A program made the position numbers and the translations under genes. A stretch of DNA of 64,000 nt from Paenibacillus protaetiae (GTDB lineage Bacteria > Bacillota > Bacilli > Paenibacillales > Paenibacillaceae): NCBI RefSeq assembly GCF_004135365.1, contig NZ_CP035492.1, forward strand, positions 2,402,001 through 2,466,000, in the 5' to 3' direction. Position 1 is the stretch's first letter. Every line of letters starts with the position of its first letter. A model generated the notes under the pieces. That model made no database searches. It was not told the origin of the DNA and saw only the letters and a list, made by a program, of their open reading frames with translations. Shown piece by piece: positions 28,125 to 36,810 of this stretch.

Positions 28125-28682
28125 TTACAGCCATTGGAATTTCGTTTCACGCTGCGCAGCAAAGGGCTGCGCGCCCCAAGCCCGTTCAATGGCATCCGCT
28201 GTAAGCTTCGCCATCTGGAGGACTTGGTAAAGGGAAGCCGTCTGCAATACCCAATACGGCTTCGGGCCGTTCTCGCCGACAATGCCGGCAATGCTGTAGT
28301 GGCCGGCCGAAGGCAGTCCAGCCTTGGTCGCTTCGCCCGGCTTCAAAGCGCCTGGCGTACATATATACTTGCCCGTCGAACCAGGCTTGCCCAAGCAGGC
28401 ATCTACCGCGATGATAACGCCGGCATTAGCCAGCGAATGCACCGCCGTTTCATATGACAAAGCATCACACGGCTGCTCCAATGTGCCGACGACGTTCGGC
28501 CACCCTCGTTCTTTCAGCATCATTCCGACCAGAGGGCCGTAGCTGTCGCCCGTCGAACGGTCGGTGCCGATGCATAAAAACGCGACGGCACTGCGGTCGG
28601 GATAACCGTCCGCTATCAGCTCCAAAAAAGCAAATAAGCCGTTTTGATCCGTTTTCACTTTTTCGATTACCTCATGCAACAA
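28125..28682 (-). CDS. yyaC: YyaC-type spore protease-like protein (DUF1256)
   Basis: 185 residues. The motif FLCIGTDRSTGDSYGPLVG and the later IIAVDACLGKPGSTGKY mark the YyaC family, which is related to the GPR spore protease fold and found in endospore formers. A role in spore formation or germination is inferred from the family. The start is uncertain: a TTG at 28682 has no clear ribosome binding site, while a GTG at 28658 has GAGGTA in front of it. Confidence 0.9.
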   Translation of the reverse strand: MLHEVIEKVKTDQNGLFAFLELIADGYPDRSAVAFLCIGTDRSTGDSYGPLVGMMLKERGWPNVVGTLEQPCDALSYETAVHSLANAGVIIAVDACLGKPGSTGKYICTPGALKPGEATKAGLPSAGHYSIAGIVGENGPKPYWVLQTASLYQVLQMAKLTADAIERAWGAQPFAAQRETKFQWL

Positions 28683-28827
28683 GTTTTACTTCATTGTATC
28701 GGATTTGAACCGCAGGTTCAATTTGTGGTGCAACCATAGCTATTATGTTACAATGTCCGCATCAGCCGCGGTTATCCGCCGGCTTAGGGCATACGGCAAA
28801 GTCGTAATGAAACAGGAGGATCTATCA

Positions 28828-29052
28828 ATGGCCAATTTGGATCAAGCAACTCGCGAGAATGTGGAATTTATGATCGAAGGAATTAAAACGAAGCTGAAAA
28901 TGGCATCCGCCGCAGCTATGCAGGCAAGCCACTTCGACCTGAAGCAATATGAAGATATTAAAGACCTGTACGAAGTGGTCGTATCGAAAGAAAACTTCAG
29001 CATCAGCGAAGTGGAGGCGCTTGTTTCCGAGCTCGGCAAACTTCGCGCGTAA
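28828..29052 (+). CDS. DUF1128-family small protein
   Basis: 74 residues from the ATG at 28828, with AGGAGG 8 bases upstream. The longer frame from 28705 covers the promoter region. It starts MANLDQATRENVEFMIEGIK, is helical and acidic, and has no known activity. It is divergent from yyaC and has its own terminator, so it is a single-gene unit. Confidence 0.9.
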   Translation: MANLDQATRENVEFMIEGIKTKLKMASAAAMQASHFDLKQYEDIKDLYEVVVSKENFSISEVEALVSELGKLRA

Positions 29053-29079
29053 CGAAATGATAATTTCGTTCTTTTTTTA
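29051..29079 (+). terminator. Terminator after DUF1128
   Basis: Stem AACGAAAT / AATTTCGTT directly at the stop codon, followed by seven T. Confidence 0.85.
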
Positions 29080-29150
29080 AAGAACTAATTACAAAATATT
29101 ACAAATTGAAACATTAAATCATTTAACCGGCAAAACCGGTTTTACAACGA

Positions 29151-29185
29151 AATGCCTCCTGCCGGATAACCCGGCAGGAGGCATT
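29151..29185 (-). terminator. Strong hairpin after the hypothetical gene at 29195
   Basis: Perfect 15-bp stem AATGCCTCCTGCCGG / CCGGCAGGAGGCATT with a 5-base loop. The T-run after it on the minus strand is weak (TTTCGTTGT). Confidence 0.65.
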
Positions 29186-29194
29186 GTTCTGAAA

Positions 29195-29656
29195 CTATCC
29201 GTTTTCCGGTTCCTCTTGGCCGTCCTCTTCCAGCGACGAAGGCTCAATGGATAAATGAATCGTCATCTGTTTGGATTCACCGTTCAAAAAATTCGCCAGC
29301 CGCTCCAGCCGGTCGGCAAGTTCCGGTCCGCTGAGCGTCGTGTTCAGCTGATAGGAGAAACGGTCTTCCGGCAGCTTGCCGCTTGGGCTGTAGCCCCGGT
29401 TCCAAGCCGCTTCACGCCCGCTACCCGTTTGGGCAGCCGGATCGTTAACCGGATAAAACTTATCCGATTTGTTAACGACTCTTTCATAAATGCGCAGCTT
29501 TTTCAGCAGCATGTAATATTGGGCGGAATGTTTAAAATTCCATGCTTCGCGGATATCTTTCAGCGTGTAATCCATTTTCCATCTTTTTAATTTTTCAACC
29601 TGCTCGTCGGCGCTAAGCTGTAAAAAATCGTCTAACGGTAAAATTTTCTCGGACAT
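29195..29656 (-). CDS. Hypothetical protein with HTH-like N-terminus
   Basis: 153 residues from the ATG at 29656 (GGAGGGATCAAG upstream). The N-terminal half (DDFLQLSADEQVEKLKRW, YTLKDIREAWNFKHSAQYYM) looks like a small helical DNA-binding or sporulation-type domain. The C-terminal half has RFSYQLNTTLSGPELADRLERL, beta-rich and acidic at the end. I do not recognise the family. It has its own hairpin terminator and about 160 AT-rich bases before the galT terminator. Confidence 0.7.
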   Translation of the reverse strand: MSEKILPLDDFLQLSADEQVEKLKRWKMDYTLKDIREAWNFKHSAQYYMLLKKLRIYERVVNKSDKFYPVNDPAAQTGSGREAAWNRGYSPSGKLPEDRFSYQLNTTLSGPELADRLERLANFLNGESKQMTIHLSIEPSSLEEDGQEEPENG

Positions 29657-29785
29657 CTTGATCCCTCCGATTTTCATAAAGACCGTACAATAATAACTTC
29701 TATCATTAAATAAAAATCGAATACTTTACAATAAAAAATACCATAAAATTGTACTGTTTTCAAATTATTTTTACTATTAAAACAT

Positions 29786-29826
29786 TAAAAAACCGCTTCG
29801 TCTTTGTCATACGAAACGGTTTTTTA
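29786..29826 (-). terminator. Terminator of the galKET operon
   Basis: Stem AAAAAACCGtTTCGT / ACGAAgCGGTTTTTT, 8 bases after the galT stop. It is symmetric enough to act on both strands. Confidence 0.85.
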
Positions 29827-29833
29827 ATTCATT

Positions 29834-31417
29834 TTATTCAGCCTGCAAACCGCATGCTTCCAAAAAGCGGCAGAATGCTTCCAATCCTTGCGGCGTACGT
29901 TTGTAAACACCGGCATCTTTAAGCACTTCCAGGAATTTGCCGCCTGTTTCTTCGCGAACAAACTGCATCGCTTCATCCATGCTGTTAGCCGTTCCGTAGG
30001 CAGCCAGCAGCCCCTTGATCCAGCCTGCATGCTGATGAAGCGGATGCGATGCATCCTGCAGGGCGGATTCATCCCAGACCGGCTGGCCGGTCAAGTAAGA
30101 CGCAATGCGCTCCAGCTCCGATTTCAGCCGTCCCGGCAATACAGCCAGCCCCATCACTTCGATCAAGCCGATATTTTCCTTTTTAATATGATGCAGGTTG
30201 CTGTGCGGATGGAATATTCCATGGGGGTGTTCTTCGCTTGTGCGGTTGTTGCGCAGCACAAGATCCATCTCGTATTCGCCATTATCCCGCAATCTGGCGA
30301 TTGGCGTAATCGTATTATGCGGCGTACGGCTCCCGCCGCTTTCCGTATACGCATAAATGTCCGCCTGCTCGTCCGAATAACCGCGCCATGCATCCAGCAG
30401 CCTGCAGGACGCCCGGTATACTTCGTCCTTCGAGTTGCCGTTTATCCGGACGACCGACATCGGCCATTCTACGATGCCAAACCGGATGTCCGGCATCCCC
30501 GGGTCGGTATACCTGGCTCCGACCGGCGCTGTTTCCATCGGGAACGTATGGCGGCCGCCTTGAAAATGATCGTGGTTTAAGATCGATCCGCCAACAATCG
30601 GAAGATCCGCATTGGAGCCGACAAAATAATGCGGAAACTGTTCGACAAAGTCCAGCAGCCTTGCAAACGTGTTAGGGGTAATCGCCATCGGCTCATGTGC
30701 GCCCTTCAGCACAATGCAGTGTTCGTTGTAATAAACGTATGGCGAATATTGAAAATACCATTGCTCGCCCTGCAGCGTCACGGGCAGCACGCGCAAGTTT
30801 TGCCGGGCAGGATGATTCAGATGGCCCGCATACCCTACGTTATCCGCACATAGCGGGCATTTTGGATAATGCGCCTGCGGGAGCGTCTTCAGCAGCGCAA
30901 TTTCTTTCGGATCTTTCTCCGGTTTTGATAAATTAACGGTAATTTCAAGATTGCCGTATTCCGTTTCTTTGAGCCAATACAGGTTTTTGCGGATCCGGTC
31001 CATCTGAATGTAATGCGAGTCGATATTAAGCTGATAGAAGCGGTCTGTCGCTGCCTTCATGCCCTGCTGAGCGGCAGCCGCCGCGAAAGCGGCTGCCGTT
31101 TCCGAAGGGCGCGGCAGAAGCAGCCCCATGATGCGCGCGTCCAGCAAATCGCGGTAGGTTGCCGTTGATTCCGGTATTAAGCCAATCGCAGCTCCGTAAT
31201 CAAGCAGCGGCTCCAGCAGTGAAACCGGATTGTCCAGTTCCTCTTCCGGCACTTCTCCTTCATAAGGCTCCGCAAAACGGAACAGGTCGAGCAGGCTGTT
31301 GCGTGCCGCGCTTTGATCAAGAGGCTCGATCAGTCCGCGCTGCAAGGCGAATTGGACGAGGCGCTCGATGGCTAAAAGCGCTGGCTGCGGCCCGTCCGGT
31401 ATAGGTAAGTCGACCAT
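29834..31417 (-). CDS. galT: UDP-glucose-hexose-1-phosphate uridylyltransferase (family 2)
   Basis: 527 residues from the ATG at 31417. The longer frame to 31600 runs into galE. Exchanges UDP-glucose and galactose-1-phosphate. It is the large Bacillota-type GalT. Evidence: CPLCADNVGYAGHLNHPARQN, the HEPMAI segment, GGSILNHDHFQGGRH and GIFHPHSNLHHIKKE, which hold the active-site histidines of this family. It is third in galK-galE-galT. Confidence 0.94.
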   Translation of the reverse strand: MVDLPIPDGPQPALLAIERLVQFALQRGLIEPLDQSAARNSLLDLFRFAEPYEGEVPEEELDNPVSLLEPLLDYGAAIGLIPESTATYRDLLDARIMGLLLPRPSETAAAFAAAAAQQGMKAATDRFYQLNIDSHYIQMDRIRKNLYWLKETEYGNLEITVNLSKPEKDPKEIALLKTLPQAHYPKCPLCADNVGYAGHLNHPARQNLRVLPVTLQGEQWYFQYSPYVYYNEHCIVLKGAHEPMAITPNTFARLLDFVEQFPHYFVGSNADLPIVGGSILNHDHFQGGRHTFPMETAPVGARYTDPGMPDIRFGIVEWPMSVVRINGNSKDEVYRASCRLLDAWRGYSDEQADIYAYTESGGSRTPHNTITPIARLRDNGEYEMDLVLRNNRTSEEHPHGIFHPHSNLHHIKKENIGLIEVMGLAVLPGRLKSELERIASYLTGQPVWDESALQDASHPLHQHAGWIKGLLAAYGTANSMDEAMQFVREETGGKFLEVLKDAGVYKRTPQGLEAFCRFLEACGLQAE

Positions 31418-31436
31418 GATGTTGTTGCCCCTTTCG

Positions 31437-32429
31437 CTACTGCTTGTCGTTATACCCCTTTGGATTCGCGCTATGCCAGTTCCAAGCGCTGCGGATAATA
31501 TCCTCCAGCTTGTTGCGGTGCGGGTTCCAGCCCAGCTCTTTGCGGGCGCGTTCGGAAGATGCAACAAGCACAGCCGGGTCGCCTGCACGGCGCGCTTCAA
31601 TTACCATCGGAATTTCCCGTCCGGTTACGGACCGGGCGATGCCGATTACTTCTTTAACCGAAAAACCTTGGCCGTTGCCCAGGTTGTACACCGCGCTGTC
31701 CGCTCCGCTGCGGAGGCGGTCCACCGCAAGCACATGGGCGTCAGCCAGGTCGCTGACATGAATGTAATCGCGGATGCAGGTGCCGTCCGGTGTCGCATAA
31801 TCGTCGCCAAACACCGAAATGTGCGGCCGCTGTCCAAGTGCCGCTTGCAGCACGATAGGGATGAGATGCGTCTCCGGATCATGATCCTCGCCGATTTTGC
31901 CGCTTTCGTGTGCGCCGGCCGCATTGAAATAACGAAGCGAAATAAATTTGATGCCATGCGCGACGTCAAACCATTTCATCATTTTTTCCATTGCCAGCTT
32001 CGTTTCGCCGTAAGCGTTCGTCGGAACGGTGCGGTCAAATTCGTCGATCGGAACATTTTCCGGCTCGCCGTAAGTTGCTGCCGTAGAGGAGAAGACGATT
32101 TTTTGGACGCCGTATTCATTCATTTTCTCCAGCAGGCATAACGTTCCGTACACGTTGTTATGGTAATATTGGCCCGGCACCTTCATGCTTTCGCCTACAA
32201 GCGAATTCGCGGCAAAATGGATCACCGCGTCAATGCTGTTTTCTTGAAATACCGTATCCATAAATGCGGAATCGCGCAGGTCCCCAACATACAGCTTGCC
32301 GCCTAATACCGCCTTGCGGTGGCCTTGACGCAAGCTGTCTACCACTACAATCTCTTCTCCGCGTTCCAGCAGCGCCGCCACTGCATGAGAACCGATATAG
32401 CCGGCCCCTCCCGTTACCAATACAGCCAT
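31437..32429 (-). CDS. galE: UDP-glucose 4-epimerase
   Basis: 330 residues, extended SDR fold. NAD-binding GGAGYIGSHAV at the N-terminus, catalytic Ser in FSSTAATYG, and the YGETK pair of Tyr and Lys at about residues 148-152. Interconverts UDP-galactose and UDP-glucose. It lies between galK (41 bases) and galT (19 bases). Confidence 0.96.
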   Translation of the reverse strand: MAVLVTGGAGYIGSHAVAALLERGEEIVVVDSLRQGHRKAVLGGKLYVGDLRDSAFMDTVFQENSIDAVIHFAANSLVGESMKVPGQYYHNNVYGTLCLLEKMNEYGVQKIVFSSTAATYGEPENVPIDEFDRTVPTNAYGETKLAMEKMMKWFDVAHGIKFISLRYFNAAGAHESGKIGEDHDPETHLIPIVLQAALGQRPHISVFGDDYATPDGTCIRDYIHVSDLADAHVLAVDRLRSGADSAVYNLGNGQGFSVKEVIGIARSVTGREIPMVIEARRAGDPAVLVASSERARKELGWNPHRNKLEDIIRSAWNWHSANPKGYNDKQ

Positions 32430-32470
32430 GATTGACAGCTCCTCTCCAAAGTAGATGTTATCTATTCTAT

Positions 32471-33643
32471 TTAAACAAGCTCTTCTACGCCGTTACCAAT
32501 ACTGCATACATAGAAATCTGCGGCCAGTCCGGTCGCTTCCCCATAAGCCTTGCCGACCTGCTCAATAAACAAGCCGACGCTGTCCTCATGGACAAGCGAT
32601 ACGGTGCAGCCGCCGAAGCCTGCTCCGGTCATCCGGGAACCAAGCACGCCCGGAATTTGGCGGGCTGCGTCTACCATCGCGTCCAGCTCTTTGCCCGTTA
32701 CTTCATACAAGTCGCGAAGGGAATCATGCGAGCCGTTCATCAGCTTGCCGAAAGCGGCCAAATCGTCAGCCTTGAGCGCTTCCATGGATTGCAGCACGCG
32801 ACTGATTTCTTCAATGACGTGCTGGGCGCGCTTACGGACCGTTTCGTCCGCAATCAGATGTTTATACGCCTCAAACTGCTCCGGGCTTACCTGGCCAAGC
32901 AGCGAAATGTCCGGCAGCGCGGAGCGCAGCGCTTCCACCGCCTGCTCGCATTCGCTGCGGCGTGTGTTGTACGCCGAATCAACAAGTCCGCGGCGCTTGT
33001 TCGTGTTGCCGATAACCAGCTTATAGCTGCCCGGCTTGAACGGCACAAGATCGTATTCCAGCGTATCGCACATGAGCAGAATCGCATGGTCCTTTTTGCC
33101 GTTCGCTACCGCAAACTGATCCATAATGCCGCTGTTAACGCCAACAAACCGATTTTCTGTCCGCTGGGAAAGAAGCGCGATTTCTACTTTGTCCGCAGGC
33201 TGCCCTTCCATCGCAAGCAGCGCATAGGCGGTGACGACCTCGATGGATGCGGAAGAAGACAAGCCTGCTCCATTCGGAATTTCGCCGTGAAACAGCAAAT
33301 CGTACCCTTGCTTGAACACAAGCCCGGATTTTTGCAGCTCGCTGGCAATGCCTTTCGGATAATTCATCCAGTCGTCGCCCTGGTCGTAGACGATATGTTC
33401 CAGTTCAAATGTGCCGGCAGCCTCAAAGTTCGTCGTTGCAAGAGCAAGCTTACGGTCAAGGCGGGGACGGATAAGAAGTGTCGTTCCGAACGTCAGCGCC
33501 GCCGGGAACACGTAACCTCCGTTGTAGTCGGTATGCTCGCCGATCAGGTTTACACGGCCTGGAGCATGGAATACGCGAATCCCGTTATCCCCGCCGCCGT
33601 GGTGCTGTATAAATCGCTGTGTCAGCTCTTGGATGTCAGCCAT
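32471..33643 (-). CDS. galK: Galactokinase
   Basis: 390 residues, GHMP kinase. Galactokinase signature GRVNLIGEHTDYNGGYVFPAA at residues 29-50, ATP loop GAGLSSSASIEV, and the C-terminal GSRMTGAGFGGCTVSLV. First gene of the Leloir operon galK-galE-galT. Upstream is a divergent AraC regulator gene. No galactose transporter or galactosidase gene is near. Confidence 0.97.
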   Translation of the reverse strand: MADIQELTQRFIQHHGGGDNGIRVFHAPGRVNLIGEHTDYNGGYVFPAALTFGTTLLIRPRLDRKLALATTNFEAAGTFELEHIVYDQGDDWMNYPKGIASELQKSGLVFKQGYDLLFHGEIPNGAGLSSSASIEVVTAYALLAMEGQPADKVEIALLSQRTENRFVGVNSGIMDQFAVANGKKDHAILLMCDTLEYDLVPFKPGSYKLVIGNTNKRRGLVDSAYNTRRSECEQAVEALRSALPDISLLGQVSPEQFEAYKHLIADETVRKRAQHVIEEISRVLQSMEALKADDLAAFGKLMNGSHDSLRDLYEVTGKELDAMVDAARQIPGVLGSRMTGAGFGGCTVSLVHEDSVGLFIEQVGKAYGEATGLAADFYVCSIGNGVEELV

Positions 33644-33843
33644 TTGCTATCACGTTCCTTTATAGATATGGGATTGGTTGTTTTTTCTGCTTCAGTATAT
33701 ACGAACGATCACGAAAACAAAATGGCTGAAAGTGCTCATCATATGGATTTATGTGACTTCATGCTTATAAAGGGATATGCTATATTGGTACCAAAATGCC
33801 GTATGAAGGCAGAAGACTTCAATTGCGAAGCAGGTGTAAACGA

Positions 33844-34704
33844 ATGTCTGTAACAGAAACATACACGGTTGCATCCAATCCCGTTATTGACCGGACCGGG
33901 CCGGTCAATGTGCTGTTCGCCGGTGAAAGCCAGACTGTGCCCGGACACCGGCGCGGACCAAAAGTATACGATTTTTTTCTGATGCATCATGTTCTATCCG
34001 GCAAAGGAACGTTTATATGTGAAGGAAAACGTTATGAACTGCATGCTGGCCATACATTCCTGATTAAACCCGAGCAGCTGGTCAGTTACGAGGCGGACGG
34101 CGTGAATCCTTGGCGTTACCGCTGGGTGGCGTTTCACGGCGGCTTTGCTCCGCAGCTGGTAGAGGAAGCTGGTTTTACAGGCAGCACGCATACGGCCGAT
34201 ACCGGGCACAGCCGGCGGACCGCAGTGCTGTACGGCAGCATCATCCGTACGTTCCGGGAAGGCGGTCCATCGGCCCATTTGCAGGCGGCAGGTTATATGC
34301 ACCTGCTCTGTGCCCTGTATGCTTCTGCAAGAGGAAACGCGGCAGCCGAAACGATCCGGACAGCTGAAGGGGAAAGCGAAAAGCTGTTCCGCCAAATGGT
34401 TCATTATATGTCTACCCAATACGCCCAGCCTGTCTCGATTGAGCAAATGGCCGAGTCGCTTGGCTACAGCCGCGCATACTTATCCCGCTTATTCAAGCAG
34501 CGGACCGGCGACTCGCCGGTTACTTTTCTGCTGAAGCTGCGCATCGATAAAGGGCGGCATATGCTGCGCGAGCGACCTGAACTAACCATCGAACAGGTCG
34601 CTGCTTCGGTAGGGCTGCAGGACGCGCTTTATTTTTCCAAACAGTTTCGCCGGTTTTACCATCAGTCCCCGACTGCATACCGCAAAGAAATGCTAAGCCT
34701 GTAA
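33844..34704 (+). CDS. AraC-family transcriptional regulator (cupin + HTH)
   Basis: 286 residues from the ATG at 33844 (AGGTG 7 bases upstream); the frame to 33796 is probably too long. N-terminal AraC_binding cupin (about 30-150, with YDFFLMHHVLSGKGTF) and a C-terminal double HTH (about 190-286: IEQMAESLGYSRAYLSRLFK and IEQVAASVGLQDALYFSKQF). It is divergent from galKET with a 200-base gap, so it is the likely activator of galactose or oligosaccharide use. The inducer is unknown. Confidence 0.9.
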   Translation: MSVTETYTVASNPVIDRTGPVNVLFAGESQTVPGHRRGPKVYDFFLMHHVLSGKGTFICEGKRYELHAGHTFLIKPEQLVSYEADGVNPWRYRWVAFHGGFAPQLVEEAGFTGSTHTADTGHSRRTAVLYGSIIRTFREGGPSAHLQAAGYMHLLCALYASARGNAAAETIRTAEGESEKLFRQMVHYMSTQYAQPVSIEQMAESLGYSRAYLSRLFKQRTGDSPVTFLLKLRIDKGRHMLRERPELTIEQVAASVGLQDALYFSKQFRRFYHQSPTAYRKEMLSL

Positions 34705-34750
34705 TTGGGCCGGCCCCTCCTTGGATATACTACGCGGAGGGAGTGATATC

Positions 34751-35983
34751 ATGAGCAAAAAGCTGCATAGCGGCAATTTGTATTGGCCGACAACGATGTC
34801 CGGCGAAGCGGCATATCCGGGCGTCCAAACCGATATACAGACACAGACGGTTATTGTCGGCGGCGGAATGTCCGGCATAATGTGCGGGTATATATTCGCC
34901 AAAAGCGGTATTCCATGTGTTGCCGTTGAACGCGGAGCCATTGCCGACGGAAGTACTTCAGCCAATACGGGACTGCTGCAGTTTTCCAACGATATTATGC
35001 TGTGGGAGCTGATCGAGCAGATCGGGGAACATGACGCCGTCGCCTTTTACCGCGCTTGCAAGACGGCGATCGAGCAGCTTGCTCGGGCGGCCGGCGATAT
35101 TCCGGCCGATGTCGGCTTCCGGCGCCGCAGCAGCTTGTATTTCGCCAGCAGCGAGCAGGATTTGCCCAAGCTGAACAAAGAGTTCGAGGCGCTGAACCGC
35201 AGCGGCTTTGATGTTGAATATTGGCAGCCCCGGGATATCGCCGCCCGTTTTCCTTTCTCCAAACCGGGAGCAATTGTGACACATGGCGATGCCGAAGTTA
35301 ACCCTTATCAGTTTGTGCACGGGCTGGCAGGCCGGGCGGTGCAGGAAGGGCTGCAGCTGTACGAGCATACCGACATTGTTTCGCATGAAACCGGCCATGA
35401 CGGCAAACATCGGCTGCTGACGGCAGACGGCTACACGCTTACCTGCGACCAGGTTGTTTTTGCGGTCGGCTATGAGCCGGAGGAGCTGAAAGGAAAGCTC
35501 GTAAAAGCGGAGCTTAACCGTTCGTTTGTAGCCGTCAGCGCTCCTCAGCAAGACTTGTCGCCTTGGCATGAGCGCTTTATGTTATGGGAAACCGCTAGGC
35601 CGTATCTGTATATGCGGACAACCGTGGACGGCCGCGTTGTCATCGGCGGCCTGGACGAAGAATCGCAGGCGCCGATCGAAGGCAAACATGCGCGCCAAAA
35701 GCGGACTGAAAAGCTGTATAAGCTGATTGCCGCTTATTTCCCGTCGTTTGACGCCCCGCTCGAATATGAATGGAGCGCCACGTTTGGCGAGTCAAGCGAC
35801 AACCTGCCGTTTATCGGGGAAGATCCGCACCGGAGAGGCGTCTATTATTGCCTCGGCTATGGCGGGAACGGCACTGTGTACAGTACGATTGGTTCCTTGC
35901 TGCTGCGTGATCTGATTGCAGGCTACGATAATCCGCTGGCCCGCATTGTCGGGCTGGAGCGGGCCACGCTGGCGAAAGTTTAA
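34751..35983 (+). CDS. FAD-dependent oxidoreductase (DAO/DadA type)
   Basis: 410 residues from the ATG at 34751 (GGAGGGAG upstream). FAD dinucleotide motif VIVGGGMSGIMCGYIFAKSG at residues 36-55, then SANTGLLQFSND, and the C-terminal GYGGNGTVYSTIGSLLL that closes the FAD site. No Rieske domain follows, unlike some homologues of about 500 residues. It probably oxidises a secondary amine or amino acid. It is 46 bases after the AraC gene on the same strand but looks unrelated to galactose use. Confidence 0.88.
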   Translation: MSKKLHSGNLYWPTTMSGEAAYPGVQTDIQTQTVIVGGGMSGIMCGYIFAKSGIPCVAVERGAIADGSTSANTGLLQFSNDIMLWELIEQIGEHDAVAFYRACKTAIEQLARAAGDIPADVGFRRRSSLYFASSEQDLPKLNKEFEALNRSGFDVEYWQPRDIAARFPFSKPGAIVTHGDAEVNPYQFVHGLAGRAVQEGLQLYEHTDIVSHETGHDGKHRLLTADGYTLTCDQVVFAVGYEPEELKGKLVKAELNRSFVAVSAPQQDLSPWHERFMLWETARPYLYMRTTVDGRVVIGGLDEESQAPIEGKHARQKRTEKLYKLIAAYFPSFDAPLEYEWSATFGESSDNLPFIGEDPHRRGVYYCLGYGGNGTVYSTIGSLLLRDLIAGYDNPLARIVGLERATLAKV

Positions 35984-36034
35984 TGCCGGCCTGCTGACTG
36001 CTGGCTGACCGCTGCCGCCTACGCCAGCGGACAA

Positions 36035-36088
36035 ACAACAAAAGGAACGAACGGCACTGAAATGCCTGGTCGTTCCTTTTGTTGTTTG
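36035..36088. terminator. Bidirectional terminator
   Basis: Long stem AACAACAAAAGGAACGA / TCGTTCCTTTTGTTGTT between two convergent genes, with T-runs inside each arm. Confidence 0.85.
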
Positions 36089-36095
36089 TTCCGGT

Positions 36096-36620
36096 TTAGA
36101 TTACGCGGGATGCACCCGCCTGGCGGAAGATGCCTTCCGCAATGCCAAGCCGGCTCAAGTCCGGCCCGCCGTCATGGTCAAACAATGTCGGGCTTTCATC
36201 CGACTCGACATATACAATCGTTTTCCCCGCCCGTATCTCATTGATGCATTGCTCCGCCTCATCATCACTCAGCCCAAGCGATTCCAGCGCAGCCGTAAAG
36301 CCGTCATGATCTTGTTTGTTCCATATGCCGTAACTGCCGTATACGGCGGGAACGCCGTTCCATGTCCCGGCTCCTCCCGGCATCGGCATAAAAGCGGCCA
36401 ACGCGTAAGAATCGGTGATGTCCTTGCTTTCATAACGGGTTTCTGCCAGCTCCTGCAGCTCATCGGCATGAAGCCCGCTTTCATGCTCGATCCGGCGCGA
36501 ATGTTCATCATCTTTTGCCACAATATGCATCTCGCCCGGCACGAAACCGTTCGTTTGCAAAAGCTGCACACAGTTAACGACCTGCTGCTCCGTTTGGAAT
36601 ATGCCTATTTTCCTTCTCAT
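36096..36620 (-). CDS. YflT-like general stress protein
   Basis: 174 residues from the ATG at 36620 (GGGAGGT 7 bases upstream). The N-terminal MRRKIGIFQTEQQVVNCVQLL and later FTAALESLGLSDDEAEQC with GKTIVYVE are typical of the YflT/general stress protein 17M family (PF11181), which is often under SigB. The biochemical role is unknown. Single-gene unit. Confidence 0.82.
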   Translation of the reverse strand: MRRKIGIFQTEQQVVNCVQLLQTNGFVPGEMHIVAKDDEHSRRIEHESGLHADELQELAETRYESKDITDSYALAAFMPMPGGAGTWNGVPAVYGSYGIWNKQDHDGFTAALESLGLSDDEAEQCINEIRAGKTIVYVESDESPTLFDHDGGPDLSRLGIAEGIFRQAGASRVI

Positions 36621-36733
36621 GCCCATACCTCCCGAAAAAAAGTGCTGCCTTGGGCAGCGCGCCTGACCTGCCGAAGGCGATTATGTGATTGGTATGCCCT
36701 ATTTTTGCAAGAACAATCAGTTCTGCAGCACAG

Positions 36734-36763
36734 TTGTACAATGGACAATGTTCAGGTTATGAT
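36734..36763 (+). promoter_or_regulatory. Candidate promoter of the CorA-like gene
   Basis: -35 TTGTAC (36734-36739), 18-base spacer, -10 TATGAT (36758-36763), about 48 bases before the ATG. Confidence 0.45.
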
Positions 36764-36810
36764 AAAAGATAATCATTGGAAAAAGTACGAGTTAAACAGG
36801 AGGCAGTACG

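Noticed and set aside
32432-33853. 473-codon ORF on the + strand across galK
   Set aside because: Antisense of galK; composition and lack of a start signal fit a shadow frame.
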